DNA of 64,000 nucleotides from Dyella lipolytica (GCF_030160075.1 NZ_BSNQ01000005.1:62001-126000), one strand, 5' to 3'; shown: positions 35,938-45,195, counted from the stretch's first letter. The notes: generated by a model from the sequence alone, not told the origin. Numbers and translations are program-made.

Positions 35938-37833
35938 ATGTCCAGCATGCTCAACATAGGCATTTCGGGGTTGAATGCCGCCCAGGTCGCGCTGAGCACA
36001 GTCAGCAACAACATCGCCAACGCCAGCACTAGCGGCTACAGCGAAGAAAGCGTGCAGCAGGTCGAAAGCGTCACCCAAGGCAATAGCCGCTACACGATCG
36101 GCAGCGGCGTCGATGTCGTGGCGGTGCAACGCGCGTACAGCCAATATCTGACCAGCGCGCTGTGGAGCAGCAACAGCAGCTTGCAGAACGCCACGACGTC
36201 GAACAATCTCACCAGCACGCTCAACAGCTTGCTGGCCAACAGCGGCAATCTGCAGACTTCGTTGGACAATTTCTATAGCAGCTTCAGCAGCGTCGCGAAT
36301 TCGCCCAGTTCGTCCTCGGTGCGGCAAGCAGCGCTGGGTAGCGCTTCCTCGCTGACCAGCGTGTTCAACACGCTCGGCCAGCAGCTGAATCAGCAATCGA
36401 CCGCGGTCAATCAGCAGATCGGCAATACCGTCACCAGCATCAACACCTTGAGTTCGCAGATAGCGGCTCTCAACGGGCAGATCGCCCAGGCCGGAGTCAG
36501 CGGCAATCCGAACAGCCTGCTCGATCAGCGCGACAGCCTGGTGCAGCAGCTGGCGGGGCTCACCGGTGTTTCCGCGGCGACGTCCAGCAACGGTTCGATC
36601 AGCGTGTATACCTCCGCCGGCGAGACCCTGGTGAGCGGCACGCAATCCTATGCGTTGTCCGCGGGTGCCAATCAGTACGATCCCACCAGCACCGATGTGT
36701 TCGACAGTTCGGGCAATGACGTCTCTTCCCAATTGAGCGGCGGCACGCTGGGTGCGTTGCTCAACTACCGCAGCACGGTGCTGCAACCTGCGCAGAATGC
36801 GCTTGGCCAGTCGGCGATTGCGTTGGCGTCCAGCGTCAATGGGCAGCAGGCGCAGGGTTTGAATCTCAACGGCCAGCAAGGCCAGGCCATTTTCAGCGTG
36901 GGTTCGCCGACCGTGCTGCCTTCGAGCAAGAATTCGGCGGGCGGCGCGACGGTGAGTGCTTCGGTCGGCAATGTGTCGCAGCTGACCAGCTCCGACTACC
37001 TCCTGAGCTACACCGGCGCGGGCACCGGCACCAACGGCTGGAGTTTGGCGACCACCACCGGACAGAGCGTGGCGCTGACCGCCAATGCGAACGGTACGCT
37101 GTCGGCGGACGGTCTCACCTTCAGCGTGTCCGGCACCGCAAAAACCGGCGACAGCTACGAAATTGAACCTACGCGCTATGCCGCCAGTTCGCTCGCGGTG
37201 AATATGACCGATCCCAACGGCATCGCCGCCGCGGCGGCGCTGACCGGCAGCGCGGCAACCGCCAATACCGGCACCGGTACGGTCGGCAAAGTCACCGTCA
37301 CCAATGCGAGCAATAGCAATCTACTCTCCGGCGCGACGGTGACATTCGGTGCGGCGGGTGCGTACACCATCACGGATGGCGCGGGTAACACCACGACCGG
37401 CACCTTTACTGCCGGCCAGCCGATCACCGCCGACGGCTGGAGTCTGAGCCTCAGCGGCACGCCGGCCAGCGGCGACCGTTTCACCGTCGCGGCCAACACG
37501 AACGGACTCAGCGACAACAGCAACGCTTTGTCGCTGGCTTCGTTGGCCGATAGCGGCGTGCTCGACGGTGGCAAGACGTCGGTGGTGGCGAGCTACGCCA
37601 GCCTCACCGCGCAGATCGGTTCCGCCGGTAGCCAGGCCAGCGCCGACCTCACCACCCAGACCAGTCTGTTCAACCAGGCGCAAGGTAACCAGCAGAGCCT
37701 CGCTGGCGTGAATCTGAATCAGGAGGCCGCCAATCTGGTGCAGTTCCAGCAGGCGTACCAGGCATCGGCGCAAGTGATCTCGACCGCGCAGCAGTTGTTC
37801 ACCAGCCTTATCACCGCAATACAGAATGGCTAA
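35938..37833 (+). CDS. flgK: FlgK, first hook-filament junction protein (HAP1)
   Basis: 631 residues. N terminus ISGLNAAQVALSTVSNNIANASTSGYSEESVQQ and LDNFYSSFSSVANSPSSSSVRQAAL are FlgK hallmarks; the C terminus ends GVNLNQEAANLVQFQQAYQASAQVISTAQQLFTSLI. Between 353-412 and 463-520 are two related beta modules with the pattern W-S-L...S-G-T-x(3)-G-D; a third copy is in FlgL. It joins hook to filament together with FlgL and is chaperoned by FlgN. No promoter was recognised in the 52 bases before it, so it is probably read with the flgB operon. Confidence 0.96.
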   Translation: MSSMLNIGISGLNAAQVALSTVSNNIANASTSGYSEESVQQVESVTQGNSRYTIGSGVDVVAVQRAYSQYLTSALWSSNSSLQNATTSNNLTSTLNSLLANSGNLQTSLDNFYSSFSSVANSPSSSSVRQAALGSASSLTSVFNTLGQQLNQQSTAVNQQIGNTVTSINTLSSQIAALNGQIAQAGVSGNPNSLLDQRDSLVQQLAGLTGVSAATSSNGSISVYTSAGETLVSGTQSYALSAGANQYDPTSTDVFDSSGNDVSSQLSGGTLGALLNYRSTVLQPAQNALGQSAIALASSVNGQQAQGLNLNGQQGQAIFSVGSPTVLPSSKNSAGGATVSASVGNVSQLTSSDYLLSYTGAGTGTNGWSLATTTGQSVALTANANGTLSADGLTFSVSGTAKTGDSYEIEPTRYAASSLAVNMTDPNGIAAAAALTGSAATANTGTGTVGKVTVTNASNSNLLSGATVTFGAAGAYTITDGAGNTTTGTFTAGQPITADGWSLSLSGTPASGDRFTVAANTNGLSDNSNALSLASLADSGVLDGGKTSVVASYASLTAQIGSAGSQASADLTTQTSLFNQAQGNQQSLAGVNLNQEAANLVQFQQAYQASAQVISTAQQLFTSLITAIQNG

Positions 37834-37838
37834 CCATC

Positions 37839-39083
37839 ATGATGCGCATATCCACTAGCTGGATGTACCAGCAATCGCTGTCCACCATGCTCAATCAGCA
37901 GAGCGAGCTGGCGCAGACGCAAAATGAGGTGAGCACGGGCAACGCCATCAACGTGGCGTCGGACAACCCTGTCGGCGCGGCGCAGATCGTTGGCTTGAAC
38001 CACATCCTGGCCGAGAACACCGAGTACACCAGCAACATCAGCAGCGCCAACACGCGGCTATCCACGGAAACGAGCACGCTGGGCTCCGTCAGCAACCTGC
38101 TCAACAGCGTCAATGACATCGGGCTGAGCGCCATCAATAGCGCGATGTCCTCGAGCGACCTCAGCAACATGGCGACTCAGCTGACGCAGTACCGCGATCA
38201 GCTGGTGCAGATGGCCAACACCACCGATGCCAACGGCCAGGCGCTGTTCGCCGGAACCAGTACGACCACCACGCCGTTCGTTACCAACAGCAGTACTGGC
38301 GCCGTGACTTACGCGGGCAACAATCAGCAGTCCTTCACGGCGATTGGCGCGGGTCTGCAGGTGGCCAACGGCGATCCGGGCAGTTCGATCTTCATGAATC
38401 TTCCCGCCGGCAACGGCTCGTTCGTGGCCAGCGCCAATGCCGGCAACACCGGCACGCTGGTGGTGGGCGCCAACAGCGTGACCAGCACCAGTGCCTGGAG
38501 TGCCGCCACCGCGTCGGGCCCGATCAACGACACCATCACCTTCGGCGCCAACGGTACGTACGCCGTTACCAATGCTGCCGGCAACCCCGTCACCGACAGC
38601 AGTGGGAACCCGATCACCGGCACCTATACGGACGGCGGCAGCATCAGCTTCGACGGGATGTCCATCGCCATGAGCGGTACGCCGGCCGCCGGCGATACGG
38701 TGAACGTGCAATCGGATACGGCATCGAACACGCAGGACGTATTCACCACGCTCAACAACATGATCACCGCGCTACAGAGCGGCGGCAGCACCACGGCCAT
38801 CACCAACACCGTGAACCGCCAGCTGGAATCGTTGAACCAGGCGATGAACAGCGTTTCAACGACACAGGTTGCCGTAGGCAGCCGCATGGATACCTTGCAA
38901 CAGCAGAGCAGCAGCTATTCCGATCTCGGCGTGACGTATGAGAGCGCGTTGTCGGATGTGCAAAATGTGGACATAGCGACGGCGATCAGCAATCTGTCGC
39001 TGCAGTCGACGGCGTTGCAGGCGTCGCAGCAGGTGTTCGCGAAAGTGCAGGGAACGAGCCTGTTCAATTATTTGCAGGGCTAG
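37839..39083 (+). CDS. flgL: FlgL, second hook-filament junction protein (HAP3)
   Basis: 414 residues. N terminus MRISTSWMYQQSLSTMLNQQSELAQTQNEVSTGNAINVASDNPVGAAQI is flagellin-like and typical of FlgL; ANTTDANGQALFAGTSTTTTPF follows; the C terminus ends YESALSDVQNVDIATAISNLSLQSTALQASQQVFAKVQGTSLFNYLQG. An inserted beta module (about 222-293) resembles two modules in FlgK. Two ATGs in tandem open the gene, and either could serve. It is five bases after flgK and ends the flg operon. Confidence 0.96.
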   Translation: MMRISTSWMYQQSLSTMLNQQSELAQTQNEVSTGNAINVASDNPVGAAQIVGLNHILAENTEYTSNISSANTRLSTETSTLGSVSNLLNSVNDIGLSAINSAMSSSDLSNMATQLTQYRDQLVQMANTTDANGQALFAGTSTTTTPFVTNSSTGAVTYAGNNQQSFTAIGAGLQVANGDPGSSIFMNLPAGNGSFVASANAGNTGTLVVGANSVTSTSAWSAATASGPINDTITFGANGTYAVTNAAGNPVTDSSGNPITGTYTDGGSISFDGMSIAMSGTPAAGDTVNVQSDTASNTQDVFTTLNNMITALQSGGSTTAITNTVNRQLESLNQAMNSVSTTQVAVGSRMDTLQQQSSSYSDLGVTYESALSDVQNVDIATAISNLSLQSTALQASQQVFAKVQGTSLFNYLQG

Positions 39084-39098
39084 CGGGCCAGGCCGCAG

Positions 39099-39123
39099 CA
39101 GGCTGTTTCATAACAGCCTGTTT
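39099..39123 (+). terminator. Terminator of the flg operon
   Basis: CAGGCTGTT (39099-39107), four-base loop, AACAGCCTG (39112-39120), then TTT-C-T. The nine-base-pair stem is perfect. It lies 15 bases after flgL and in the 60-base gap before the convergent methyltransferase gene, so it may serve both directions. Confidence 0.85.
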
Positions 39124-39143
39124 CTCGGTTTCACAACTGCCAG

Positions 39144-39812
39144 CTAAGCCGGCACCGCTTTGATGACAAACTGAAAGACATTCGCGTCCTGCACAGCCGT
39201 GTCCGGATCGCCTCCGGCTGCCTGGGCCATCGCTCGAATATGAGGCGCGAATTGCTCGCTGCCCGGATGATTCAGGACACGCGTGACACCTGCCGCAATG
39301 GCAAATCCCGTGCGCTGAAACATTTCCAACAGCGTCACCCGGGTAAACCAGCGCAAATGGGTGCGGTCCAGCAGGCCGGACGGTTCGTATCGAAAATCGC
39401 CGCAGCTCAAGCGGGCTTGGATACTCCAATGTTGCACATTGGGCACGCAGGCCAGCACGCAAGCGCCGGCAGGCATGATTTCCCGCAAGTTGGCCAATAG
39501 CTGCCAAGGGTCGCGCAAATGTTCGAGCACATCGGCAAAGACCCAGCAGTCCGCATTGAAGCGGTCGCGCAAGAAGTCTTTGTCCTGCATTTCTATATCG
39601 AACGAAAGCACTTCGTCGCAGTGTGAAGCGGCCATGTCCACATACTCGGGCACGATATCGACGCCCACGTAATGCACTCCCGGATTGAGCTTCTTGTACT
39701 CGCGCGCCAATGCGCCGGAGCTGCAGCCAATCTCGACAACGCGACGTCGATCGAGCGGCATCATATTGAGCACGTCTTGATTGTGGATCTGATTTACAGG
39801 TGTTTGTTGCAT
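39144..39812 (-). CDS. Class I SAM-dependent methyltransferase
   Basis: 222 residues. SAM motif I is VVEIGCSSGAL (25-35), motif II YVGVDIVPEYVD (48-59), and FADVLEHLRDPW (92-103) is the hallmark of the ubiE-like group often found with glycosyltransferases. No membrane segment. It lies 55 bases downstream of the giant glycosyltransferase gene on the same strand and probably shares its sigma-54 transcript. The likely job is to methylate a sugar, or an amino group on a sugar, in the flagellin glycan; this is inferred from position only. Confidence 0.85.
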   Translation of the reverse strand: MQQTPVNQIHNQDVLNMMPLDRRRVVEIGCSSGALAREYKKLNPGVHYVGVDIVPEYVDMAASHCDEVLSFDIEMQDKDFLRDRFNADCWVFADVLEHLRDPWQLLANLREIMPAGACVLACVPNVQHWSIQARLSCGDFRYEPSGLLDRTHLRWFTRVTLLEMFQRTGFAIAAGVTRVLNHPGSEQFAPHIRAMAQAAGGDPDTAVQDANVFQFVIKAVPA

Positions 39813-39867
39813 GACGAATAAGACTCCAATGAGGTAGCGTCAATCATGGGCGCGCGAGCGTGGCCCA

Positions 39868-42800
39868 TCAGTTCGGTAGCCACGCGTCTCGCCATGCGAT
39901 CAGCTTGTGCTCGTCCAGCATCCAGTCGCGCTGTACCGCATCGCGCAGCGCATCGCCTGTCTTCGCCGTGGCGTCCAGGTCGTCCAGGTGCATACGGATG
40001 GCGGACGTCCACTCTTTGTAGCGATTCCTCACCCGCGTCACCGGCAAGTCAGTTTCGTAGCACACCATGTCGGTACAGATCACCGGGTAGCCGCAGGCGC
40101 CGTATTCGAGCAGGCGCAGGTTGCTCTTGCACTCGTTGAACACGTTCTCTTCCAGCGGCGCGAGTGCCAGGTCCAGGTTGAGCGAGGCCAGCTTGCGCGG
40201 GTACTCCTCGATTGGCACGCCGCTGTGGAATTCGTGCACATAGGGGCGCAGTTTGTCGGGGCACATGCCGAAGAAGACCCATTCCACTTCATCGGCCAGA
40301 TCGCGCACGACATCGGCGATCAGTTCCAGATCGCCGCGATGGCTGGAGCCGCCGCCCCAGCCCACGCGTGGTTTGCGGCCGACGCGGCGCTGGTTGTTCA
40401 GGTCGCCCCACCAATCGGTGGGCAGGCGGTTGAGTACGACACGGATGTCGGAGTGAAAGCCTTTGAATTGCTCCGCCAGCGTATCGGTCGATACGACAAA
40501 ACGGTCCACCGTGGCGAGCGCGCGGCGCAGGGATTTCACGATGTCTTTTGGCATCATGCCGTGGAACATACTTTTCACGGGAATCTGCTGGATGAGGTCG
40601 TCGAGCTCGAACACCTTGAAGGCGCGCGAGAAGTCGCGATAACTCTCCAGCAACTTGATCTGCGTTTCGGTGACCTGCCGCTGCAGCACCAGCGACGTGG
40701 GCTGGAAACGCTCCATCGCCACCGGCGAAAGATGGATGCCCGCGATCATGCCTTCGACCATGCCGTTGCGCTGCATGGAGGCGAACGGTTGCCTGATGCG
40801 ATAGTGGCCGCACCCATGCGAGTCGGCGGCGACGCAGAATAGGCGCGGCAGCAAAGGACTCGCAAACGGCTGCCATGCGTTGACGCGCTGCGAATCCAAC
40901 TCGAAGCCGGTACCGTCGATGCTGAGGTTGACGCTGTAAGCAGGATCGCGGGCCAGCTGCCGCAACCACTTGCGATACATCGCGTTCTGCTCGCCCTGGA
41001 AGCGTTTCTGCTTCGCGTCCTGCGCGGTCTTGTCGACCTTGGTCTGGCTGACGCTACCCACGTGCATCAGGCGCGCGTACGGTGTCCACACGGTGAGATA
41101 GCCGGCCTGTTGCACTTTGAGGCACAGGTCGACGTCGTTGTAGGAAACCTTGAAATCCTGTTCGTCGAAGCCGCCGACGTCTTCAAAGACCGATTTGCGG
41201 ATCATCAGGCATGCGGCGGTGACCGCCGTGTAGTTCTGGTCGACGCGTAAGCGGTGCATATAGCCGTCCGCGTCCATCGGCTGGCCGATGAAGGGATGAT
41301 CCGCCGGCCCGCGCAGGCCCAACACCACACCGCCGTGCTGAATGCGGCCATCGGGATAATGCAGCTTGGCGCCGACGATGCCCACTTCCGGCCGCTGCGC
41401 GTGATTGAGCAAGGCCTCGATCCAATTGTCGTGCAGGACCGCGGTATCGTTGTTGAGAAGAATGAGATATTCGCCGCGCGCCTGTGCCGCAGCGAAGTTG
41501 TTGATGGCCGAGTAGTTGAACGGATGCGGATAGCGCAGCACGCGCAACTGTGCGCTGTTCAGTCGCTCGATGCCGTCGAGATAGGCGCAGGCCGCAGGCT
41601 CGGCACTGTTGTTGTCGACGATCAGCAGTTCATAGTTGAGGTAACTGGTCTTGGACAGCAGACTGTCGATCAGGCCGTTCAACAGCGGCAGCTGGTCGCG
41701 TGTCGGAATGATGATCGACACCAGCGGTTTCTTCGCATGCTGGTACAGCACGCGGTTGAACCCCGGCAGTGCACCCGGTTCCATCGCATGGGCGACACCG
41801 ATGCGTTTCAGGTGGCCTGAAACAATCTCGGCGCTGTGCGACGTCACGGTCTCCGATGCCAGCCAATGGGTGTAAGGCAGCGCAGCTCGGTGCATCACTT
41901 CGCCGATATGGCCAATGGTTTGCAGGCCGTCGGTCTCGATCAGGCGGAACAGCAGGTCGTGCGCGGCCATATCGCCATAACGTTCGTCCAGCCCACCCAG
42001 TTCCACGCCGCGCTGGCGCTTGAACGCGATCGCGCGTCCCGTGTACGGATAGCTGCGCAGCATATCGAGATTGAAATCGGGTTTGAAGATCGGGTTTTCG
42101 AATACGTTATGGGTGTGCGTGTCTTCATCGAAGTAGACGGCGCGAAGATAAGGGTGCGATGCCACGCGTTCGGCGAGCAGCAAGAGCGCGGCGGGATGCA
42201 ACAGGTCGCCGGCATAGATCAGCTGTACCCAGTCGGCCTCGCTGGCGGCGATGTTGTGGTTGAGCCGCTTCGTCAGATCGTCGTCGCCGGCGATCACGTC
42301 GAGCTGATAGTGCGGATAGTGCTGGGCGTCCAGGCTCGCCTGGGTACGCTGCACGGCGTCCAGGTCGTTGGCGCTGTCGATGAGCAACACCTGGATGCGC
42401 GGCGGCGCGCCGAGCTGTTCGATGCAGCGCATGGCTTGCGCAATCGCCACGTCGCTCAGTTGCTGCTGCGCTTGCCAGTGTTTGTAAAGGTTGGAGGGCG
42501 GCGGCGGAATCAGCCATTCCGGAATGATCTTGAGATGGCGATCGGTACGGTTCCAGCAATCCCCGCCATGGATCTCGCGCGCGAACGATTCGTTGATATT
42601 GCGCCCGTGCCCGATCCACTCCGCCGACGCGTCGATCAGCAGGCGCTTGCATAGCCAGGTGACGCGCTCGAGCGGCGAGACCAGACCCAGTAGAGATTCC
42701 AGTCCGCTCTCATAGGCGATCTGCCATAAGCCGACATAGACAGGTATCTGTTTCTCGATGGGTTGCCGCGCGCACCATTCGCCGCCGCGATAGGCCAGGC

Positions 42801-44868
42801 TGCCGTCCGCTTCCAGGTAGATATGCGCGGGCAGGGCATCGAGCCACTCGGCGGGAATCTTGTCGTCATCGTCGGCCTGTGCATAGACCAGCGCACCCCA
42901 CTGACGCAGCAGAGCAATCATCTTGTCGGTGCGCTGCTCATGAATGGCTTTGCGGATCTGCACCAGCAGCGAACGGCCGGGCACGTGCGTGCGCGATGTG
43001 AGCAATTGGTCGAATGCCGAGGCGTTCCAGTACTGATCGGGCAACATCGGGCGCGGTGCAATGCGTATCGTGTCGCCTTCCAGGATGTAGTCCGTCACCG
43101 TGTTGAGGGCGGGAATCCGGTTGTCGGCGAAACTCTGTGCCAACACGCCGTCACGCAGCGGCGACGGCGTACCGTCGCGGCGCGCGATCAGCAGCAAGCC
43201 TGGCGCATAGGAGGATAGCGTGCCGGCCTCGGCATGCATTTCCCATTGCGCAGCTTCTTTGCCGGCTTCGCGAAGAAGGGGGCGTTGCGCGATCAGATCG
43301 TCGACGCGCCAATCCGCTGACAGATCGAGTGCCCGCTCGGAAACGAGCACCTCCGGCAGCAAGATATCCGGAAAGGCGAGTTGCACATCGATATCCACGA
43401 GCCCCGCCGCACGCAACGTCGACTTGAGCTGGGGACGTGTGCGCAGCGTGCGGTTGGCGGTGTCCGCCTGGCGGTTGCCGGTGGCCAGCAGCAGGATCCC
43501 GTCGGGCTTCAGCGCTGCCGCCGCGATATCGATCGCCTCACGCAATGATTCGCCGCGGGGCCATGCCTCGGCATAATCGTTCACCAGCGTCAGCGACACA
43601 ACGTCGTATTCGGGACGCAGCTCCAGTTCGCGCAGGCTGGCCTGGAAGACGCGTACTTGCGGTTGTTCACGCAGGCGAGCTGCCGCGACGCGCGCCCAGT
43701 GCGGTGCAAATTCGACGGCATCGACCGCGCAACCGCGTTCGACCCATGCCTGGGTCAGCACACCACCGCCACAGCCAATGTCCAGCACGCGGCTGCCTTC
43801 GACCATGTTGTCTAGCGCGTGCAGCAGATTGGCGCGTCTGGCCGAGAGATGCAGCGCGCTGGCGCGGCTATGGATCTCTTTCGCCATGGCGGCGGAATAC
43901 AGGCTGGTGTCGTCGGCTTCCCGCACGACATCGAACAGCTGCGTAGCGGTCGCGTGGATCGCTTTGTGCGCAGCGCATCCGCGCAACGGCGGGTGCCATA
44001 CACCTTCATCGTTGCGGACGAAGGTTTCCAGCGGCCACGTCGTGGGCTGCACGCCAAGCTGTGCGACGACGCGAAGTACAGCGTCGTCATGCACGGCGTT
44101 CAGGATCTTTTCGTGCTGCAGGAATTCGTTCCAGTCGCGGGATGTCTGATCGTCGGGGAGGCCTCTGCCGAATTTGTGCTGGCATTCCTCTTCCGACTTG
44201 CTCCAATAGTGGTTGATGCGCAGTTTCTCGATCGACACCTTGGCGCTGAAGCGGCCATCGATCGGCTGGCCGTTTTCGTCGACGGCGCGCGCATCGTTGG
44301 CGTAAAGCATGAAGTGCGCGTCCCTGCAGTTGCTGACCTTGGACGGTTGCACGATGCTCTTGATGCGCGTGTTTTCCGGGCGATAACTGCCATTGGGCAA
44401 GCGCAGCTGCGGGTCCGGTACGCTGCCGTCCAGTTGTCCGCGGCGAAGGTAATTCTCCAGCACGCCGCCCGCGGGTTTCTGTTTGTGCCCGGCGGAACCG
44501 AACATCACCGTGTTGATGCCCACGCCGGGATGGTCGGCATAGTCGGCCAGCGCGTCGGGCAGTCGCTTCGCTTTGGGCGAAAACAGGAATTCGTCGATAT
44601 CGATGAAAGCGAGCCAATCCGTTTCGCTGCCGTGTGTCTTCAAGCAGTGTTCGTAGGCTTGCAGCTGGGCCGGATGCTGCGGCCATTCGTGCAGCACCAC
44701 GGCACCGGATTCGATATGCATCTGCAATGCGTCCACGTACCGATCCGAGCTGTTGTTGTTGTAGAGGTAAAACCTCTCCACGCCCATCAGCTGGTGGAAC
44801 TCGACCCATTCGCGCAGATACGCCGCCTCGTCCTTGAACACCGCGCAGATCGCAAGCACACAACGCAT
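39868..44868 (-). CDS. Giant multi-domain glycosyltransferase/methyltransferase, candidate flagellin glycan enzyme
   Basis: 1666 residues in one uninterrupted frame; gagga lies six bases before the ATG. Domains in order: GT92/GT2-like transferase about 1-290 (ICAVFKDEAAYLREWVEFH, DxD-type IDIDEF at 89-94); class I methyltransferase about 325-565 (VLDIGCGGG at 361-369); unassigned helical linker 570-800; GT-A-like domain about 825-1045 (YFDEDTH near 912-918); a canonical GT2 domain about 1048-1290 (VSIIIPTRDQLPLLNGLIDSL, LLNNDTAV, VSYNDVDLCLK); and a GT-B/GT4-like domain about 1340-1666 (SNLRLLEYGACGYPVICTD at 1582-1600). There is no signal peptide or membrane helix, so it should work in the cytoplasm. 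It lies between flgL and fliC, the classic place for flagellin glycosylation genes, and has its own sigma-54 promoter. Flagellin as target is inference; O-antigen or another glycan is possible. Confidence 0.85.
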   Translation of the reverse strand: MRCVLAICAVFKDEAAYLREWVEFHQLMGVERFYLYNNNSSDRYVDALQMHIESGAVVLHEWPQHPAQLQAYEHCLKTHGSETDWLAFIDIDEFLFSPKAKRLPDALADYADHPGVGINTVMFGSAGHKQKPAGGVLENYLRRGQLDGSVPDPQLRLPNGSYRPENTRIKSIVQPSKVSNCRDAHFMLYANDARAVDENGQPIDGRFSAKVSIEKLRINHYWSKSEEECQHKFGRGLPDDQTSRDWNEFLQHEKILNAVHDDAVLRVVAQLGVQPTTWPLETFVRNDEGVWHPPLRGCAAHKAIHATATQLFDVVREADDTSLYSAAMAKEIHSRASALHLSARRANLLHALDNMVEGSRVLDIGCGGGVLTQAWVERGCAVDAVEFAPHWARVAAARLREQPQVRVFQASLRELELRPEYDVVSLTLVNDYAEAWPRGESLREAIDIAAAALKPDGILLLATGNRQADTANRTLRTRPQLKSTLRAAGLVDIDVQLAFPDILLPEVLVSERALDLSADWRVDDLIAQRPLLREAGKEAAQWEMHAEAGTLSSYAPGLLLIARRDGTPSPLRDGVLAQSFADNRIPALNTVTDYILEGDTIRIAPRPMLPDQYWNASAFDQLLTSRTHVPGRSLLVQIRKAIHEQRTDKMIALLRQWGALVYAQADDDDKIPAEWLDALPAHIYLEADGSLAYRGGEWCARQPIEKQIPVYVGLWQIAYESGLESLLGLVSPLERVTWLCKRLLIDASAEWIGHGRNINESFAREIHGGDCWNRTDRHLKIIPEWLIPPPPSNLYKHWQAQQQLSDVAIAQAMRCIEQLGAPPRIQVLLIDSANDLDAVQRTQASLDAQHYPHYQLDVIAGDDDLTKRLNHNIAASEADWVQLIYAGDLLHPAALLLLAERVASHPYLRAVYFDEDTHTHNVFENPIFKPDFNLDMLRSYPYTGRAIAFKRQRGVELGGLDERYGDMAAHDLLFRLIETDGLQTIGHIGEVMHRAALPYTHWLASETVTSHSAEIVSGHLKRIGVAHAMEPGALPGFNRVLYQHAKKPLVSIIIPTRDQLPLLNGLIDSLLSKTSYLNYELLIVDNNSAEPAACAYLDGIERLNSAQLRVLRYPHPFNYSAINNFAAAQARGEYLILLNNDTAVLHDNWIEALLNHAQRPEVGIVGAKLHYPDGRIQHGGVVLGLRGPADHPFIGQPMDADGYMHRLRVDQNYTAVTAACLMIRKSVFEDVGGFDEQDFKVSYNDVDLCLKVQQAGYLTVWTPYARLMHVGSVSQTKVDKTAQDAKQKRFQGEQNAMYRKWLRQLARDPAYSVNLSIDGTGFELDSQRVNAWQPFASPLLPRLFCVAADSHGCGHYRIRQPFASMQRNGMVEGMIAGIHLSPVAMERFQPTSLVLQRQVTETQIKLLESYRDFSRAFKVFELDDLIQQIPVKSMFHGMMPKDIVKSLRRALATVDRFVVSTDTLAEQFKGFHSDIRVVLNRLPTDWWGDLNNQRRVGRKPRVGWGGGSSHRGDLELIADVVRDLADEVEWVFFGMCPDKLRPYVHEFHSGVPIEEYPRKLASLNLDLALAPLEENVFNECKSNLRLLEYGACGYPVICTDMVCYETDLPVTRVRNRYKEWTSAIRMHLDDLDATAKTGDALRDAVQRDWMLDEHKLIAWRDAWLPN

Positions 44869-44958
44869 TTGTATTCCTCGCCATATCTAAGGAGCGGCAG
44901 GCGCACGCGTCGGAATTCCGACACTTCCGGGCGCCCGCGCCGGATATGGGGGTAACAG

Positions 44959-44974
44959 AGCAAGCTTGGTGCCA
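44959..44974 (-). promoter_or_regulatory. Sigma-54 promoter of the giant glycosyltransferase
   Basis: On the minus strand the 16 bases read TGGCACCAAGCTTGCT, with GG and GC ten bases apart and the same TTGCT box as the other four sigma-54 sites in the window. Transcription would begin near 44947, about 80 bases before the ATG at 44868. Confidence 0.85.
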
Positions 44975-45090
44975 ATGCGGATCACAGTGCCGTGTCGCGT
45001 CGGCAGTTCACGCAAAAGCTTTAGGTGTGCTGCACGCTATTTTTTTCGCCCATCTCCTTGGCAAGGCAGCAAAAAATTCGTTCTGAACGC

Positions 45091-45117
45091 TTAAGTATTC
45101 CGCGCCGGCGCCGAAAA
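45091..45117 (+). promoter_or_regulatory. Sigma-28 promoter of fliC
   Basis: TTAA (45091-45094), exactly 15 bases, then GCCGAAAA (45110-45117). Transcription would start near 45124, giving a leader of about 72 bases before the fliC ATG. An aggaga ribosome site (45186-45191) precedes the ATG. Confidence 0.82.
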
Positions 45118-45195
45118 AGTTTCCGAGGCGGTCGGCACAGCAGTCACTGGACCCCGCCGGATTGAGTACAACTTACCCGGTTCCAGGAGACATCC

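Larger units (their letters stand above)
44869..45195. other. Divergent regulatory region between the giant glycosyltransferase and fliC
   Basis: This 327-base gap holds a sigma-54 promoter reading left (44959-44974) and a sigma-28 promoter reading right (45091-45117). In the leader of the left transcript is a perfect fourteen-base palindrome, GTCGGAATTCCGAC (44909-44922), next to a second GC-rich one, CGGGCGCCCG (near 44928). No coding region was recognised. Confidence 0.7.

Noticed and set aside
39868-44868. Giant gene as a false fusion of several genes by sequencing error
   Set aside because: The frame is continuous for 5 kb, domain joins are smooth with no stop or start cluster at the borders, and no in-frame ribosome site stands out at module starts.
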